Source of the DNA: Sphingobacterium composti
GTDB taxonomy: Bacteria > Bacteroidota > Bacteroidia > Sphingobacteriales > Sphingobacteriaceae
Assembly (NCBI RefSeq): GCF_009829075.1
Contig: NZ_WUQZ01000015.1
Coordinates: forward strand, 30,224 to 94,223
Direction of reading: 5' to 3'
DNA: 64,000 nucleotides
The notes below the pieces were generated by a model, which searched no databases, had not been told where the DNA came from, and was given only the letters and a program-made list of their open reading frames with translations. Shown here piece after piece: positions 45,153 through 55,281 of the stretch. A program made the translations under genes and the position numbers. Numbering within the stretch: the stretch's first letter is position 1; each line of letters begins with the position of its first letter.

Positions 45153-46607
45153 ATGATATTAAAAGAGTTATTGCATGCTATTCCTGTTCTACAGGTTTTT
45201 GGTTCACTTGAAGTGGAGGTGGATGCTATTGCTTTTGACTCTAGACAAGTAAAGCAAGGAACTCTATTTGTGGCAGTAAAAGGTGTGCATACTGATGGAC
45301 ATTTATATTTAACGAAGGCTATTGAATTGAATGCTTCTGTAGTAGTAGTGGAAGAATTGCCTGAAAGTATCAATGATGAGGTTACCTATATACAGGTTAA
45401 TGATAGCGCTTATGCCTTAGGAATATTAGCAGGTAATTTCTATGGAAATCCATCCAAAGATTTGAAATTGGTTGGTGTTACAGGGACAAATGGAAAAACT
45501 ACTGTTGCAACATTATTATTCAACTTGTTTAAGCAATTGGGATATCATGTAGGATTATTATCTACAGTAGAAAATAGAATTGGTTCGACTATAATTCCAG
45601 CAACACATACAACGCCAGATCCAGTAGCTTTGAATAAACTGTTGCGCGATATGGTGGATGATGGTTGTGATTATTGTTTTATGGAGGTGAGTTCACATGC
45701 GGTGATTCAACAACGTATTGTTGGATTACGTTTTGCAGGGGGCATTTTCACTAACATAACCCACGATCATTTAGACTTTCATGGCACGTTTGATAATTAT
45801 ATAAAAGCAAAGAAAAAGTTCTTTGACGATTTGGATGGATATGCTTTTGCTTTGACCAATGTAGATGATAGAAATGGCAATATCATGCTTCAAAACACAT
45901 TTGCTCACCGCAAGACATATGGATTGCAAAATATGGCTGATTTTAAAGCTAAAGTTATGGAATCTCACTTTGATGGCATGTTATTACAAATAGATGCCCA
46001 TGATTTGTGGGTAAAATTAGTCGGTGGTTTTAATGCGTACAATTTGTTGGCAGTATATGCTTCCGCTATTCTTTTAGAGCAAGAAACCTCAAAAGTATTG
46101 GTGGCGCTAAGCGAAATTTCTGGAGCCGAAGGAAGGTTTGAGACTGTTCGTTCTAAAAATGGTGTTGTAGGCATTGTAGATTATGCTCATACACCCGATG
46201 CAGTGGAGAATGTGTTGGAAACAATAAAGGATTTGCGTACAGCAGGTCAACAGATAATAACTGTTTTAGGTTGTGGAGGTGATCGTGATAAAACGAAGCG
46301 TCCAGAAATGGCAAAAGTCGCTTTGAAGTATAGTGATAAATTAATCATTACTTCTGACAATCCGCGCACTGAAGATCCAGTGCAGATTATTAAAGATATG
46401 GAAGCTGGTATTTCTCCTGAAAAGAAGAAGAATACTTTTAGCATTACAGATCGTCGTGAAGCTATTCGTGCGGCAGTTCATTTGGCAAATCCAGGAGATA
46501 TTGTTTTGGTAGCGGGAAAGGGACACGAGAAATATCAAGAGGTGAATGGGGTTCGACACCATTTTGATGATAAAGAAGAATTGGAAAATACATTTAACGA
46601 GCAATAA
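45153..46607 (+). CDS. murE: UDP-MurNAc-tripeptide synthetase (meso-DAP type)
   Basis: The 484-aa Mur ligase has the ATP motif [15 protein letters not shown] and the central SSHAV motif. The DNPR signature ([10 protein letters not shown]) points to meso-diaminopimelate rather than lysine as third residue, as expected in this phylum and consistent with the NlpC/P60 hydrolase at 24.0 kb. Full length. Nine nucleotides separate it from mraY. Confidence 0.96.
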   Translation: MILKELLHAIPVLQVFGSLEVEVDAIAFDSRQVKQGTLFVAVKGVHTDGHLYLTKAIELNASVVVVEELPESINDEVTYIQVNDSAYALGILAGNFYGNPSKDLKLVGVTGTNGKTTVATLLFNLFKQLGYHVGLLSTVENRIGSTIIPATHTTPDPVALNKLLRDMVDDGCDYCFMEVSSHAVIQQRIVGLRFAGGIFTNITHDHLDFHGTFDNYIKAKKKFFDDLDGYAFALTNVDDRNGNIMLQNTFAHRKTYGLQNMADFKAKVMESHFDGMLLQIDAHDLWVKLVGGFNAYNLLAVYASAILLEQETSKVLVALSEISGAEGRFETVRSKNGVVGIVDYAHTPDAVENVLETIKDLRTAGQQIITVLGCGGDRDKTKRPEMAKVALKYSDKLIITSDNPRTEDPVQIIKDMEAGISPEKKKNTFSITDRREAIRAAVHLANPGDIVLVAGKGHEKYQEVNGVRHHFDDKEELENTFNEQ

Positions 46608-46615
46608 AAAATTCG

Positions 46616-47860
46616 ATGTTATATTATTTATTTGATTGGCTACAAGAAAATTGGAAAATCCCAGGATCGGGATTGTTTCAATACATTTCGTTTCGTACAG
46701 CGATAGCGGTTATAGTGTCGCTCATTATCACGACGGTATTTGGTAGTCGATTGATCAAATTATTGCACAAAAAACAAGTAGGAGAGACTATTCGCGATCT
46801 GGGTTTAGAGGGTGAAAAGAAAAAGCAGGGGACACCTACAATGGGTGGATTGATAATCATTGCAGGTATTTTAATTCCGACTTTGCTGTTTGCTAAACTA
46901 GATAATATTTACATCATTATCATGGTGGTAACGACTATTTGGATGGGTGCAATTGGTTTTCTTGATGATTACATAAAGGTATTTAAAAAAAATAAAGAAG
47001 GTTTAGCTGGTCGTTTCAAAGTAATTGGACAAGTAGGTTTGGGGATTTTGATTGCCATTACGATGTATTTCCATCCAGATATTGTCGTGCGTGAGCAAGT
47101 AATTAATCCAACTTCTGAAACACCGGTGGAGGTGGTGATTAATCCAAATACGGGAGAAACTACTTATACGGAAAATGTGAAGTCTACGATGACTAACATT
47201 CCGTTTTATAAGGATAACGAGTTCGATTATTCAAAAGTATTGCCTGTAATTGGTATTGATAACCCTTGGGCGACGTTTGCTTTGTTTCTGATAGTGGTCG
47301 TTTTTATCGTTACAGCAGTTTCTAATGGTGCAAATATTACAGATGGAATAGATGGTCTTGCGACAGGTACATCCGCTATCATAGGTATTACATTGGCGAT
47401 TTTGGCATATGTATCAGGTAATATTATTTTCTCGGACTACTTAAATATCATGTATATACCAAACTCTGGAGAGTTGGTGATTTTTGCGGGTGCATTTGTG
47501 GGTGCATGTACTGGTTTTTTGTGGTACAATGCCTATCCAGCGCAAGTGTTTATGGGAGATACAGGTTCTTTAGCTATTGGTGGTATTATAGCGGCATTTG
47601 CGATTTTGATTCGTAAAGAGTTGTTGATTCCGGTATTGTGTGGGGTGTTTTTGATTGAAAATCTTTCAGTGATAATGCAGGTATCTTACTTCAAATACAC
47701 AAAGAAAAGATTTGGTGAAGGTCGTCGAATATTTTTGATGTCCCCATTGCACCATCATTACCAAAAGAAAGGATATCACGAGGCTAAAATTGTAACACGT
47801 TTTGTAATCGTAGGTGTGATTTTAGCGATTCTGACAATTGTAACGTTGAAAGTAAGATAG
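46616..47860 (+). CDS. mraY: phospho-MurNAc-pentapeptide transferase
   Basis: This 414-aa polytopic enzyme makes lipid I. The motifs [30 protein letters not shown] and the late [12 protein letters not shown] are present. An insertion of about 55 residues between membrane helices (about 160-215, containing [19 protein letters not shown]) makes it longer than the E. coli enzyme (360 aa); I recall such insertions as usual in Bacteroidota. Confidence 0.96.
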   Translation: MLYYLFDWLQENWKIPGSGLFQYISFRTAIAVIVSLIITTVFGSRLIKLLHKKQVGETIRDLGLEGEKKKQGTPTMGGLIIIAGILIPTLLFAKLDNIYIIIMVVTTIWMGAIGFLDDYIKVFKKNKEGLAGRFKVIGQVGLGILIAITMYFHPDIVVREQVINPTSETPVEVVINPNTGETTYTENVKSTMTNIPFYKDNEFDYSKVLPVIGIDNPWATFALFLIVVVFIVTAVSNGANITDGIDGLATGTSAIIGITLAILAYVSGNIIFSDYLNIMYIPNSGELVIFAGAFVGACTGFLWYNAYPAQVFMGDTGSLAIGGIIAAFAILIRKELLIPVLCGVFLIENLSVIMQVSYFKYTKKRFGEGRRIFLMSPLHHHYQKKGYHEAKIVTRFVIVGVILAILTIVTLKVR

Positions 47861-47861
47861 T

Positions 47862-49235
47862 ATGGGAAATATAGCATCAACATATTACCCTCAATCTGGA
47901 CGCTTTGTTGTTCTTGGAGCTGGAGAAAGTGGCGTCGGTGCTGCTATCTTGGGAAAGGACAAAGGTTTCGATGTTTTCGTGTCAGATATGGGAACAATTG
48001 CGGATTCCTATAGAGCAATTTTAGAAGAAGAAGGGATTGCTTATGAGTCAGGACAACATACAGAAGATTTGATTCTGAATGCTTCTATAATAGTCAAAAG
48101 TCCAGGTATACCTGAAAAAGCTCCTTTGATTAAGAAGCTCCGTTCTTTGAACATTGCTGTGATTTCAGAAATTGAATTCGCAGCGCAATATACCGATGCC
48201 AAGTTGATTTGTATCACAGGGTCAAATGGTAAGTCAACGACTACCATGTTGACGTATTATATGCTGCAAAAAGCAGGGCTAAATGTTGGTTTGGCTGGCA
48301 ATATTGGAAAAAGCTTTGCGCTGCAGGTTGCGCGTGAAACATTTGATACGTATGTATTAGAAATTTCCAGCTTTATGTTGGATGATATGTATCACTTCCG
48401 CGCTGATGTAGCGGTTATATTGAATATTACACCGGACCATTTGGATCGGTATGATTATAAGATGGAAAATTATGTGGATTCAAAATTCCGCATGATTCAA
48501 AATCAACGTCCAGAAGACTATTTTATTTACTGCTTGGATGATGAAGAAACAGTAAAAGCGTTGCCAAGATTTGAAATCAAAGCACAACAGTTGCCGATGA
48601 CACAAGAACAGATAGTAGAAGTAGGCGCGTATTTGGACGCTAATAAAAATTTGAAAATTAACTTACCTAATAGAGACGAGTTCGAGATGAATATTGAAGA
48701 GTTATCATTACAAGGAAAGCACAATGTCTATAATAATATGGCATCTGGCTTAATCGCTAAAGTGCAAGAATTACGCAATCAGAGCATGAAAGAGAGCATG
48801 GGGTCTTATGTGAATATTGAGCATAGATTGGAGCATGTTGCACTTATCGGAGGTGTTAATTATATCAATGATTCGAAGGCGACGAATGTGAATTCTGTTT
48901 GGTATGCGTTAGAAAGTTTCTCATCAGAAATCGTTTTGTTATTGGGAGGTGTAGACAAAGGAAATGACTATGATATGCTTCGTGATTTAGTGAAACAAAA
49001 AGTGAAGGCTATTATCTGTATTGGTAAAGATACTTCCCGTATTCACGATGCTTTTGAAGATGAAGTTGAGGTAATTATCAACAGTTCATCGATGGAAGAT
49101 GCTGTTAATATTGCTTCGCACATTGCTACAAAAGGAGATACGGTATTGTTGTCACCAGCATGTGCAAGTTTCGATTGGTTCAAAAATTACGAAGAAAGAG
49201 GAGATAAATTCAAAGAAGCTGTAATGGCTTTGTAG
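47862..49235 (+). CDS. murD: UDP-MurNAc-L-alanine:D-glutamate ligase
   Basis: The 457-aa Mur ligase has an N-terminal Rossmann domain (VVLGAGESGVGAAIL), ATP motif ITGSNGKSTTTML, and ligase signatures NITPDHLDRY and NDSKATNVNSV. It adds D-Glu to the precursor. It starts 1 nt after mraY. Confidence 0.96.
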   Translation: MGNIASTYYPQSGRFVVLGAGESGVGAAILGKDKGFDVFVSDMGTIADSYRAILEEEGIAYESGQHTEDLILNASIIVKSPGIPEKAPLIKKLRSLNIAVISEIEFAAQYTDAKLICITGSNGKSTTTMLTYYMLQKAGLNVGLAGNIGKSFALQVARETFDTYVLEISSFMLDDMYHFRADVAVILNITPDHLDRYDYKMENYVDSKFRMIQNQRPEDYFIYCLDDEETVKALPRFEIKAQQLPMTQEQIVEVGAYLDANKNLKINLPNRDEFEMNIEELSLQGKHNVYNNMASGLIAKVQELRNQSMKESMGSYVNIEHRLEHVALIGGVNYINDSKATNVNSVWYALESFSSEIVLLLGGVDKGNDYDMLRDLVKQKVKAIICIGKDTSRIHDAFEDEVEVIINSSSMEDAVNIASHIATKGDTVLLSPACASFDWFKNYEERGDKFKEAVMAL

Positions 49236-49245
49236 GGTACTAGTT

Positions 49246-50460
49246 ATGGAGCAAATCTTTTCAAAACTAAAGGGTGATAAATGGATTTGGATTATCGTGA
49301 TAATCTTATCAGGATGGTCTTTGCTAGCTGTGTACAGTTCAGTAGGTACTTTGGCTTATAAAGAAGGCAAAGGTACGGAAATGTATTTGGTTAAGCACTT
49401 TTCCATTATTGCTATTGGTCTAGTTTTGATGTATTTGTCTCACAAATTGGATTACAGATGGTATGCTGGGATATCCAAAATATTGATGATAATCACGATA
49501 CCGTTATTGTTTTATACATTGATATTTGGTAGTTCAGTCAATGAAGCGTCTAGATGGGTGACGATTCCTGTTATCAATCAAACTTTTCAGACTTCCGATT
49601 TGGCAAAACTGGCTTTGATTACATTCTTAGCACGTATGCTATCGCGAAAGGCACATGAAATCAAAGATTTGAAAAAATCTTTTATCCCCATAATGGGAAC
49701 GGTATGCGCGGTTTTCGTATTGATTGCCATTGCCAATTTATCCACAGCACTTATGTTGTTTGGTACAAGTATTTTGTTGTTGGTAATTGGGCGAATCGAT
49801 ACCAAACAAATTGGGATTGTTTGCTTAGGGGGAATGGTTCTTCTGACATTAGTAATACTTTTAGGACCACGTCGCGCGACCTATGTAAGTCGTATTGAAG
49901 GTTTTTTCAAAAAAGAGCAAGTTGATGGGGGAACTGCTTCGGTGCCATTTCAAGAAGATAAAAACTTCCAAGCTAATAATGCAAAAATTGCCATAGCTAC
50001 AGGTGGTTTGTTTGGTAAAGGTCCTGGTAATAGTGTGCAACGTAACGTATTGCCACATCCATACTCAGATTTTATCTTCGCTATCATTATTGAAGAATAT
50101 GGTACTATAGGTGCTTTCATATTATTGTCCTTGTATTTAGCGCTCATGTATCGCGTGATTCGTATCGTAACATTAAGTCCTCGTGCATTCGGTGCTTTTC
50201 TGGCAGCTGGATTAGGCTTTAGTTTGACTATTCAGGCGTTAGCCAATATGGCGGTAGCAGTAGGGTTGGGTCCAGTGACAGGTGTGCCCTTACCATTGGT
50301 GAGTATGGGGGGGACATCGATATTATTTACAAGTGTTGCGTTAGGAATTATCTTATCTGTAAGTAGGAGTATTGAAGAATTAAAAAATAAAGAAGAATTA
50401 GAAGAAGGTTCGATAACTGCACCAAAAAAGGCCAAAAAGGTAGTTGTGGGAACAGTTTAG
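49246..50460 (+). CDS. ftsW: septal peptidoglycan polymerase FtsW
   Basis: The 404-aa SEDS protein has about ten membrane helices. Visible: SEASRWVTIP-like region (VNEASRWVTIPV), the YPHSDFIF-type block seen as HPYSDFIFAIIIEEYG, and GPVTGVPLPLVSMGGTS. It polymerises septal glycan with FtsI. The C-terminal tail (about 375-404) is basic and cytoplasmic. Confidence 0.95.
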   Translation: MEQIFSKLKGDKWIWIIVIILSGWSLLAVYSSVGTLAYKEGKGTEMYLVKHFSIIAIGLVLMYLSHKLDYRWYAGISKILMIITIPLLFYTLIFGSSVNEASRWVTIPVINQTFQTSDLAKLALITFLARMLSRKAHEIKDLKKSFIPIMGTVCAVFVLIAIANLSTALMLFGTSILLLVIGRIDTKQIGIVCLGGMVLLTLVILLGPRRATYVSRIEGFFKKEQVDGGTASVPFQEDKNFQANNAKIAIATGGLFGKGPGNSVQRNVLPHPYSDFIFAIIIEEYGTIGAFILLSLYLALMYRVIRIVTLSPRAFGAFLAAGLGFSLTIQALANMAVAVGLGPVTGVPLPLVSMGGTSILFTSVALGIILSVSRSIEELKNKEELEEGSITAPKKAKKVVVGTV

Positions 50461-50471
50461 CAAAATTGAAT

Positions 50472-51566
50472 ATGGCGCATAAAGTAATCATAAGCGGAGG
50501 AGGAACTGGAGGACATATTTTTCCAGCTATTGCGATAGCGAATGCGTTGCGTCGTATAGAGCCGAATATTGAAATATTGTTTGTAGGAGCGAATGGTAAG
50601 ATGGAGATGGAGAAAGTTCCAGCGGCAGGATATACAATTGTTGGCTTAGATATTCAAGGTTTCAATCGTTCATCACTTCTTAAAAATATTTCCTTGCCTT
50701 TCAAAATGATTAGTAGTCTGTTGAAAGCAAGAAAAATTATCAAGGATTTCAAAGCAGAGGCAGCAGTTGGTGTTGGTGGATATGCTTCAGGTCCCTTATT
50801 GATGATGGCAAATATGTTGGGGCTGCCAACATTGATTCAAGAACAAAATTCTTTTGCAGGTAAGACCAATAAAAGTTTGGGTGCTAAAGCAAAGAAAGTT
50901 TGTGTGGCATATGAAGGAATGGAGCAATTTTTTCCTGCGGAGAAAGTGTTGTTGACAGGTAATCCTATTCGTCGTACTTCGGTAGATATAGAAGGAAAGA
51001 AAGGAGAGGCTTTAGTTTCTTTCGGCTTAGAAGCTGGTAAGAAAACAATCTTGGTAACTGGAGGAAGTCTGGGGGCTGGTACATTGAATGATTGTGTCAA
51101 ACAAGCTTTTGAAAAGTTTAAAGATTCGGATGTGCAAGTGATTTGGCAATGTGGAAGCTATTATCATGATGCTTTGAATAAGGAGATTCAAGATTTGCCC
51201 TATAATGTGAAGATGATGGCTTTTTTGCAACGTATGAATTATGCGTATGCGGCAGCAGATTTGATTATTGCTAGAGCTGGAGCAGGAACAATTTCAGAAT
51301 TATGTGTGGTTGGTAAACCTGTGATTTTAGTTCCATCGCCGAACGTAGCGGAAGATCATCAAACCAAAAATGCAATGGCTTTGGTAAATAAAGAAGCCGC
51401 GTTGATGGTGAAAGATGTAGAAGCAAGAGAAAAATTAGTGGATGAAGCTTTGGCTTTATTACAAAATGAAAATAAAATGAACGACTTAGCAACAAATATC
51501 AAAAAACTTGCTCTTCTGGATGCTGATGATGTGATAGCTAAGGAAGTTTTAAAATTAATAAAATAA
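50472..51566 (+). CDS. murG: UDP-GlcNAc:lipid I transferase
   Basis: The 364-aa GT28 enzyme starts at ATG 50472 (MAHKVIISGGG). An alternative TTG two codons upstream is less likely. Motifs: GGTGGHIFPAIAIANAL, VGVGGYASGP, GGSLGAGTLND and RAGAGTISEL. It makes lipid II at the inner face of the membrane. It is followed by murC after 4 nt. Confidence 0.96.
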   Translation: MAHKVIISGGGTGGHIFPAIAIANALRRIEPNIEILFVGANGKMEMEKVPAAGYTIVGLDIQGFNRSSLLKNISLPFKMISSLLKARKIIKDFKAEAAVGVGGYASGPLLMMANMLGLPTLIQEQNSFAGKTNKSLGAKAKKVCVAYEGMEQFFPAEKVLLTGNPIRRTSVDIEGKKGEALVSFGLEAGKKTILVTGGSLGAGTLNDCVKQAFEKFKDSDVQVIWQCGSYYHDALNKEIQDLPYNVKMMAFLQRMNYAYAAADLIIARAGAGTISELCVVGKPVILVPSPNVAEDHQTKNAMALVNKEAALMVKDVEAREKLVDEALALLQNENKMNDLATNIKKLALLDADDVIAKEVLKLIK

Positions 51567-51570
51567 GAAT

Positions 51571-52926
51571 ATGATAAATATTGACCAAATAAAGCAGGTT
51601 TATCTTATCGGTATCGGTGGTATTGGGATGAGTGGTTTGGCGCGTTACTTTCAGCATTTGGGCTGTAAAGTAATGGGATATGACCGTACTGAAACAGATT
51701 TGACACTTGCATTGGTGCAGGAAGGGATTGATGTTATTTATCAAGATGACACGGTTTTGATTCCAGCTGAATTTGGTCTGCCATCTCCTGAGACTTTGGT
51801 GATTTTTACACCAGCAGTTCCCAAGGATTTGAAGATCAAGAATTATTTTATTGACAAAGGATTTGATATTTACAAGCGTTCGCAAGTTTTAGGATTTATT
51901 AGTGCGAGTCGATTTACCATTGGTGTAGCAGGTACGCATGGTAAGACTACAACATCGACGATGATAGCACATATTCTGAAAGATTCGGGTTATGATTGTT
52001 CGGCTTTTTTAGGTGGTATCAGTTCTAATTATAATACGAACGTATTATATGGTGATAATAATGTGGTGGTGGTCGAAGCGGATGAATACGACCGTTCTTT
52101 CTTGACATTGCATCCTAATATTGCTGTAGTTACTTCTGCGGATGCAGACCATTTAGATATTTACGGAGATGAATCTCATTTGATTGAATCCTTTCAAATG
52201 TACTTGGATAGAGTGGTTGATGGTGGAACTCGCATTGTGAAAAAGGGATTGCCATTTTCGGGAGATATCTTGTATTCGAAAGATGAGCAAGCTGATGCGC
52301 ATGCTGAGAATATAGAAGTAATAGATGGAGAATTCCATTTCGATTATGTGAAGGGTGATTTGCGTATAGCAAATATCAAGATGGGAATTGCTGGTCTTCA
52401 CAATATTGAAAATGCTGTTGCGGCAATAACTGTTGCCTTATTGTTAGAAATTGAACAAGAGAAAATCGTTACAGCCTTAGCAAATTTCCGCGGAGCGAAA
52501 AGACGTTTTGAATATATCGTTCGTCAACAAAATGCAGTTTACATTGATGATTATGCGCATCATCCTGAAGAATTAAGGGCTTTTCTTTCTTCGTTAAAGA
52601 AACTTTATCCTTCTAAAAAGATGACTGTCGTTTTCCAACCGCATTTATTTTCACGCACACGTGATTTTGTTGATGGTTTTGCTGAAGTATTGGGAATGGC
52701 GGATGATTTATTGTTGATGGAAATTTATCCAGCACGCGAGTTACCTATTGAAGGGGTAACGTCGTCTTGGTTGTTAGAAAAAATAAATTTGGATAATAAG
52801 AGAGTGGTATCTCCAGAAGAAGTACTGGAATATGTGAAAATTGAGCAACCAGAGCTTGTGGTAACTGTAGGGGCCGGAGATATTGATCGATTAGTAAAAC
52901 CATTGAAGGCAATTATTGAAAATTAA
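51571..52926 (+). CDS. murC: UDP-MurNAc:L-alanine ligase
   Basis: The 451-aa Mur ligase has an N-terminal UDP-binding motif (IGIGGIGMSGLARYF), ATP motif VAGTHGKTTTSTMI, and late motifs YIDDYAHHPEELRAF and VFQPHLFSRTRDF. It adds the first amino acid of the stem peptide. Position between murG and ftsQ is the usual dcw order. Confidence 0.96.
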   Translation: MINIDQIKQVYLIGIGGIGMSGLARYFQHLGCKVMGYDRTETDLTLALVQEGIDVIYQDDTVLIPAEFGLPSPETLVIFTPAVPKDLKIKNYFIDKGFDIYKRSQVLGFISASRFTIGVAGTHGKTTTSTMIAHILKDSGYDCSAFLGGISSNYNTNVLYGDNNVVVVEADEYDRSFLTLHPNIAVVTSADADHLDIYGDESHLIESFQMYLDRVVDGGTRIVKKGLPFSGDILYSKDEQADAHAENIEVIDGEFHFDYVKGDLRIANIKMGIAGLHNIENAVAAITVALLLEIEQEKIVTALANFRGAKRRFEYIVRQQNAVYIDDYAHHPEELRAFLSSLKKLYPSKKMTVVFQPHLFSRTRDFVDGFAEVLGMADDLLLMEIYPARELPIEGVTSSWLLEKINLDNKRVVSPEEVLEYVKIEQPELVVTVGAGDIDRLVKPLKAIIEN

Positions 52927-52928
52927 TT

Positions 52929-53747
52929 ATGAAGAACATTAGATGGGGGCTTGTATTCTACACTTTGCTAGGCGTTAGCGCCTTAGTAGGATTGCTTGTG
53001 CTCATGGGAATGATTAGTAATAAGGATAAATCTCAGGTTTGCACAGCTTTGAAAGTCAATGTGGAGGGTAAAGAAACTTTTATCGACCAAAATGATATTT
53101 CAACGATGGTGAATAATCAATTCGGAACTGTAATAGGGAAAGAATTGCAAGCCATAAAATATGAAGATATAGAGCGTGCTATTGAAAAATTACCTTATGT
53201 ATCTAATGCAGAAATTCACGCTGATATGGATGGTACAATCAATGTCAACGTTCAGCAACGGGAAGTTATTTTACGTGTGATCAATAGAGATGGTCGTGAA
53301 TTCTATGTTGATACAAAAGGGCATAAAATTCCGGTGACTTTAAAATATGTACCGCATGTATTGGTGGCTAATGGAAAGATTCGCGAGAACTATAACAAGC
53401 CTCTAGAACAAGTTGAAACTAAATTGGTGAAGGATTTAGTACGTATTGTGGAGCAAGTGAGTGGCAATGAATTGTGGGAAAATCAGATTGTTCAGATTTA
53501 TGTCAACGAGCAAGATGATATAGAATTAATACCTCGTGTAGGACGTGAACTTTTAGTTATCGGTTCAGCAGATTCTTTGGAATATAAGCTGAAAAGATTG
53601 GAGATGTATTATAAAAATATATTGCCAAAAGTAGGTACAGATGCATACGCAAAAGTAAATGTAAAATACGGAGGACAAATTATTTGTGAGCGAAGAGAGG
53701 GGTGGTATATGGATAGCTTGCAAATGAAAATCAACATGAAAAATTAA
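52929..53747 (+). CDS. ftsQ: division protein FtsQ
   Basis: The 272-aa bitopic protein has a short cytoplasmic end, a transmembrane helix (about 8-28), a POTRA-like domain (about 40-110; IEKLPYVSNAEIHADMDGTI) and a beta domain ending in RREGWYMDSLQ. It recruits FtsL/FtsB. Starts 2 nt after murC. Confidence 0.93.
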   Translation: MKNIRWGLVFYTLLGVSALVGLLVLMGMISNKDKSQVCTALKVNVEGKETFIDQNDISTMVNNQFGTVIGKELQAIKYEDIERAIEKLPYVSNAEIHADMDGTINVNVQQREVILRVINRDGREFYVDTKGHKIPVTLKYVPHVLVANGKIRENYNKPLEQVETKLVKDLVRIVEQVSGNELWENQIVQIYVNEQDDIELIPRVGRELLVIGSADSLEYKLKRLEMYYKNILPKVGTDAYAKVNVKYGGQIICERREGWYMDSLQMKINMKN

Positions 53748-53759
53748 AAAATACAGCAT

Positions 53760-55139
53760 ATGAAACCAAGAATTACAGACAATGAAAAAGAAAATCCGAT
53801 TATCGTAGGTTTAGATATCGGTACTACAAAGATTTGTGTTACTGTAGGACGACGCAGTGGTACAAACAAAATTGAATTATTAGGTGTAGGAAAAGCGGAA
53901 TCTGCTGGAGTAAATCGTGGTGTGGTGGCTAATATTCAAAAGACTGTATTTAGTATACGTGAGGCTGTTTCTTTGGCAGAGGGACAATCAAACGTAGATA
54001 TTAAAGTGGTGAATATCGGTATCGCTGGTCAACATATCAAAAGTATTCAACATCGTGGTATTTTGACTAAAAACGATGATGATGAAATTAACCGTTTGGA
54101 TGTAGAACGTTTGATATCTGATATGTACAAGTTGGTTTTGCCTCCAGGAGAAGAAATTATTCATGTGTTGCCTCAGGAGTTTACAATTGACAATGAGCCG
54201 GGCATCAAAGAACCGATTGGTATGGCTGGAAGACGTATGGAAGCAAATTTTCATATCATTTCAGGTCGTGTGACTGATATCAAAAATATCAAGAAATGTG
54301 TTGATAACGCTGACTTAGAAGTTTCATCATTGGTACTTGAGCCTCTTGCGTCATCCGAAGCTGTATTGGATGAAGAAGAAAAAATGGCTGGTGTAGTTCT
54401 TGTTGATATTGGTGGTGGTACTACCGATGTGGCTATTTTCCACGAAGGTATTATCCGTCATACTGCTGTAATTCCGTTGGGAGGTAATATTGTAACAGAA
54501 GATATTCGTCAAGGTTGTGCTGTCCTTCGAAATCAAGCTGAGCAATTAAAAGTTAGATATGGTTCAGCATTGGCTGACGAAAATAAAGAAAACGAAGTTA
54601 TCTGCGTTCCAGGTATTCGTGGTCGTGATTCTAAAGAAATTTCTGTCAAAAATTTAGCTTATATTATTCAAGCTAGAATGGAAGAAATTATAGAACACGT
54701 ATATTATGAAATTAAATCTTCAGGCTATGAAGATAAACTTATTGCAGGTATCGTTATTACTGGTGGTGGTGCACAGTTGAAACATTTGGTTCAATTGGTA
54801 GAATATATCACTGGAATTGATTGTCGTATTGGTTATCCAAACGAGTATTTGGCAAAAACAGATATGCTCAATAAGCAGACAATGGAAGAAATGAAAAGTC
54901 CAATGTATGCAACAAGTATTGGTTTGTTAATGAAAGGTATTCAAGCGGTCGAAGACGAACAAGAAATTGCTTTTACGGAGCGAGAACTGAAAAAACCACG
55001 TAGAGGTAATGCTGAAGGTGAAGTAGAAAGAATTACCAAAGAGCAAAGCAAAAAAGAGAGTTGGTTTACTAAAATTATCTCAGAATTTATCAAGGATAAT
55101 CAAGAAATTGACAACGATACTTATGTAGGAAAAAAATAA
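53760..55139 (+). CDS. ftsA: actin-like division protein FtsA
   Basis: The 459 residues have the actin fold: phosphate-1 loop VGLDIGTTKICV, the SHS2/1C domain (about 85-170), VDIGGGTTDVAIF and VITGGGAQLKHL. A C-terminal basic segment with ESWFTKIISEFIKD is a likely amphipathic membrane-targeting helix. FtsA tethers FtsZ to the membrane. It is separated from ftsZ by 142 bp that carry a DnaA-box inverted repeat. Confidence 0.96.
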   Translation: MKPRITDNEKENPIIVGLDIGTTKICVTVGRRSGTNKIELLGVGKAESAGVNRGVVANIQKTVFSIREAVSLAEGQSNVDIKVVNIGIAGQHIKSIQHRGILTKNDDDEINRLDVERLISDMYKLVLPPGEEIIHVLPQEFTIDNEPGIKEPIGMAGRRMEANFHIISGRVTDIKNIKKCVDNADLEVSSLVLEPLASSEAVLDEEEKMAGVVLVDIGGGTTDVAIFHEGIIRHTAVIPLGGNIVTEDIRQGCAVLRNQAEQLKVRYGSALADENKENEVICVPGIRGRDSKEISVKNLAYIIQARMEEIIEHVYYEIKSSGYEDKLIAGIVITGGGAQLKHLVQLVEYITGIDCRIGYPNEYLAKTDMLNKQTMEEMKSPMYATSIGLLMKGIQAVEDEQEIAFTERELKKPRRGNAEGEVERITKEQSKKESWFTKIISEFIKDNQEIDNDTYVGKK

Positions 55140-55140
55140 T

Positions 55141-55190
55141 TTTTCCACACTGTGTAGAGTTTTCCACAATCTCACAAATGTGGAAAACTC
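55141..55190. promoter_or_regulatory. DnaA-box-like inverted repeat between ftsA and ftsZ
   Basis: Three matches to the DnaA box form TTWTNCACA: plus-strand TTTTCCACA at 55141-55149 and 55160-55168, minus-strand at 55179-55187. The last two form a perfect 12-bp inverted repeat (55157-55168 with 55179-55190) around 10 nt. This could be a DnaA or other repressor operator for a ftsZ promoter, or an RNA hairpin between the genes. Confidence 0.6.
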
Positions 55191-55281
55191 TTGTGAAGAA
55201 TTTGGTATTATTACATTCGAATTGTTGAGTTTGGAGTAGATCGATAAAGCTTGGCAGTTCTTTTATAAATAGGATATTATT

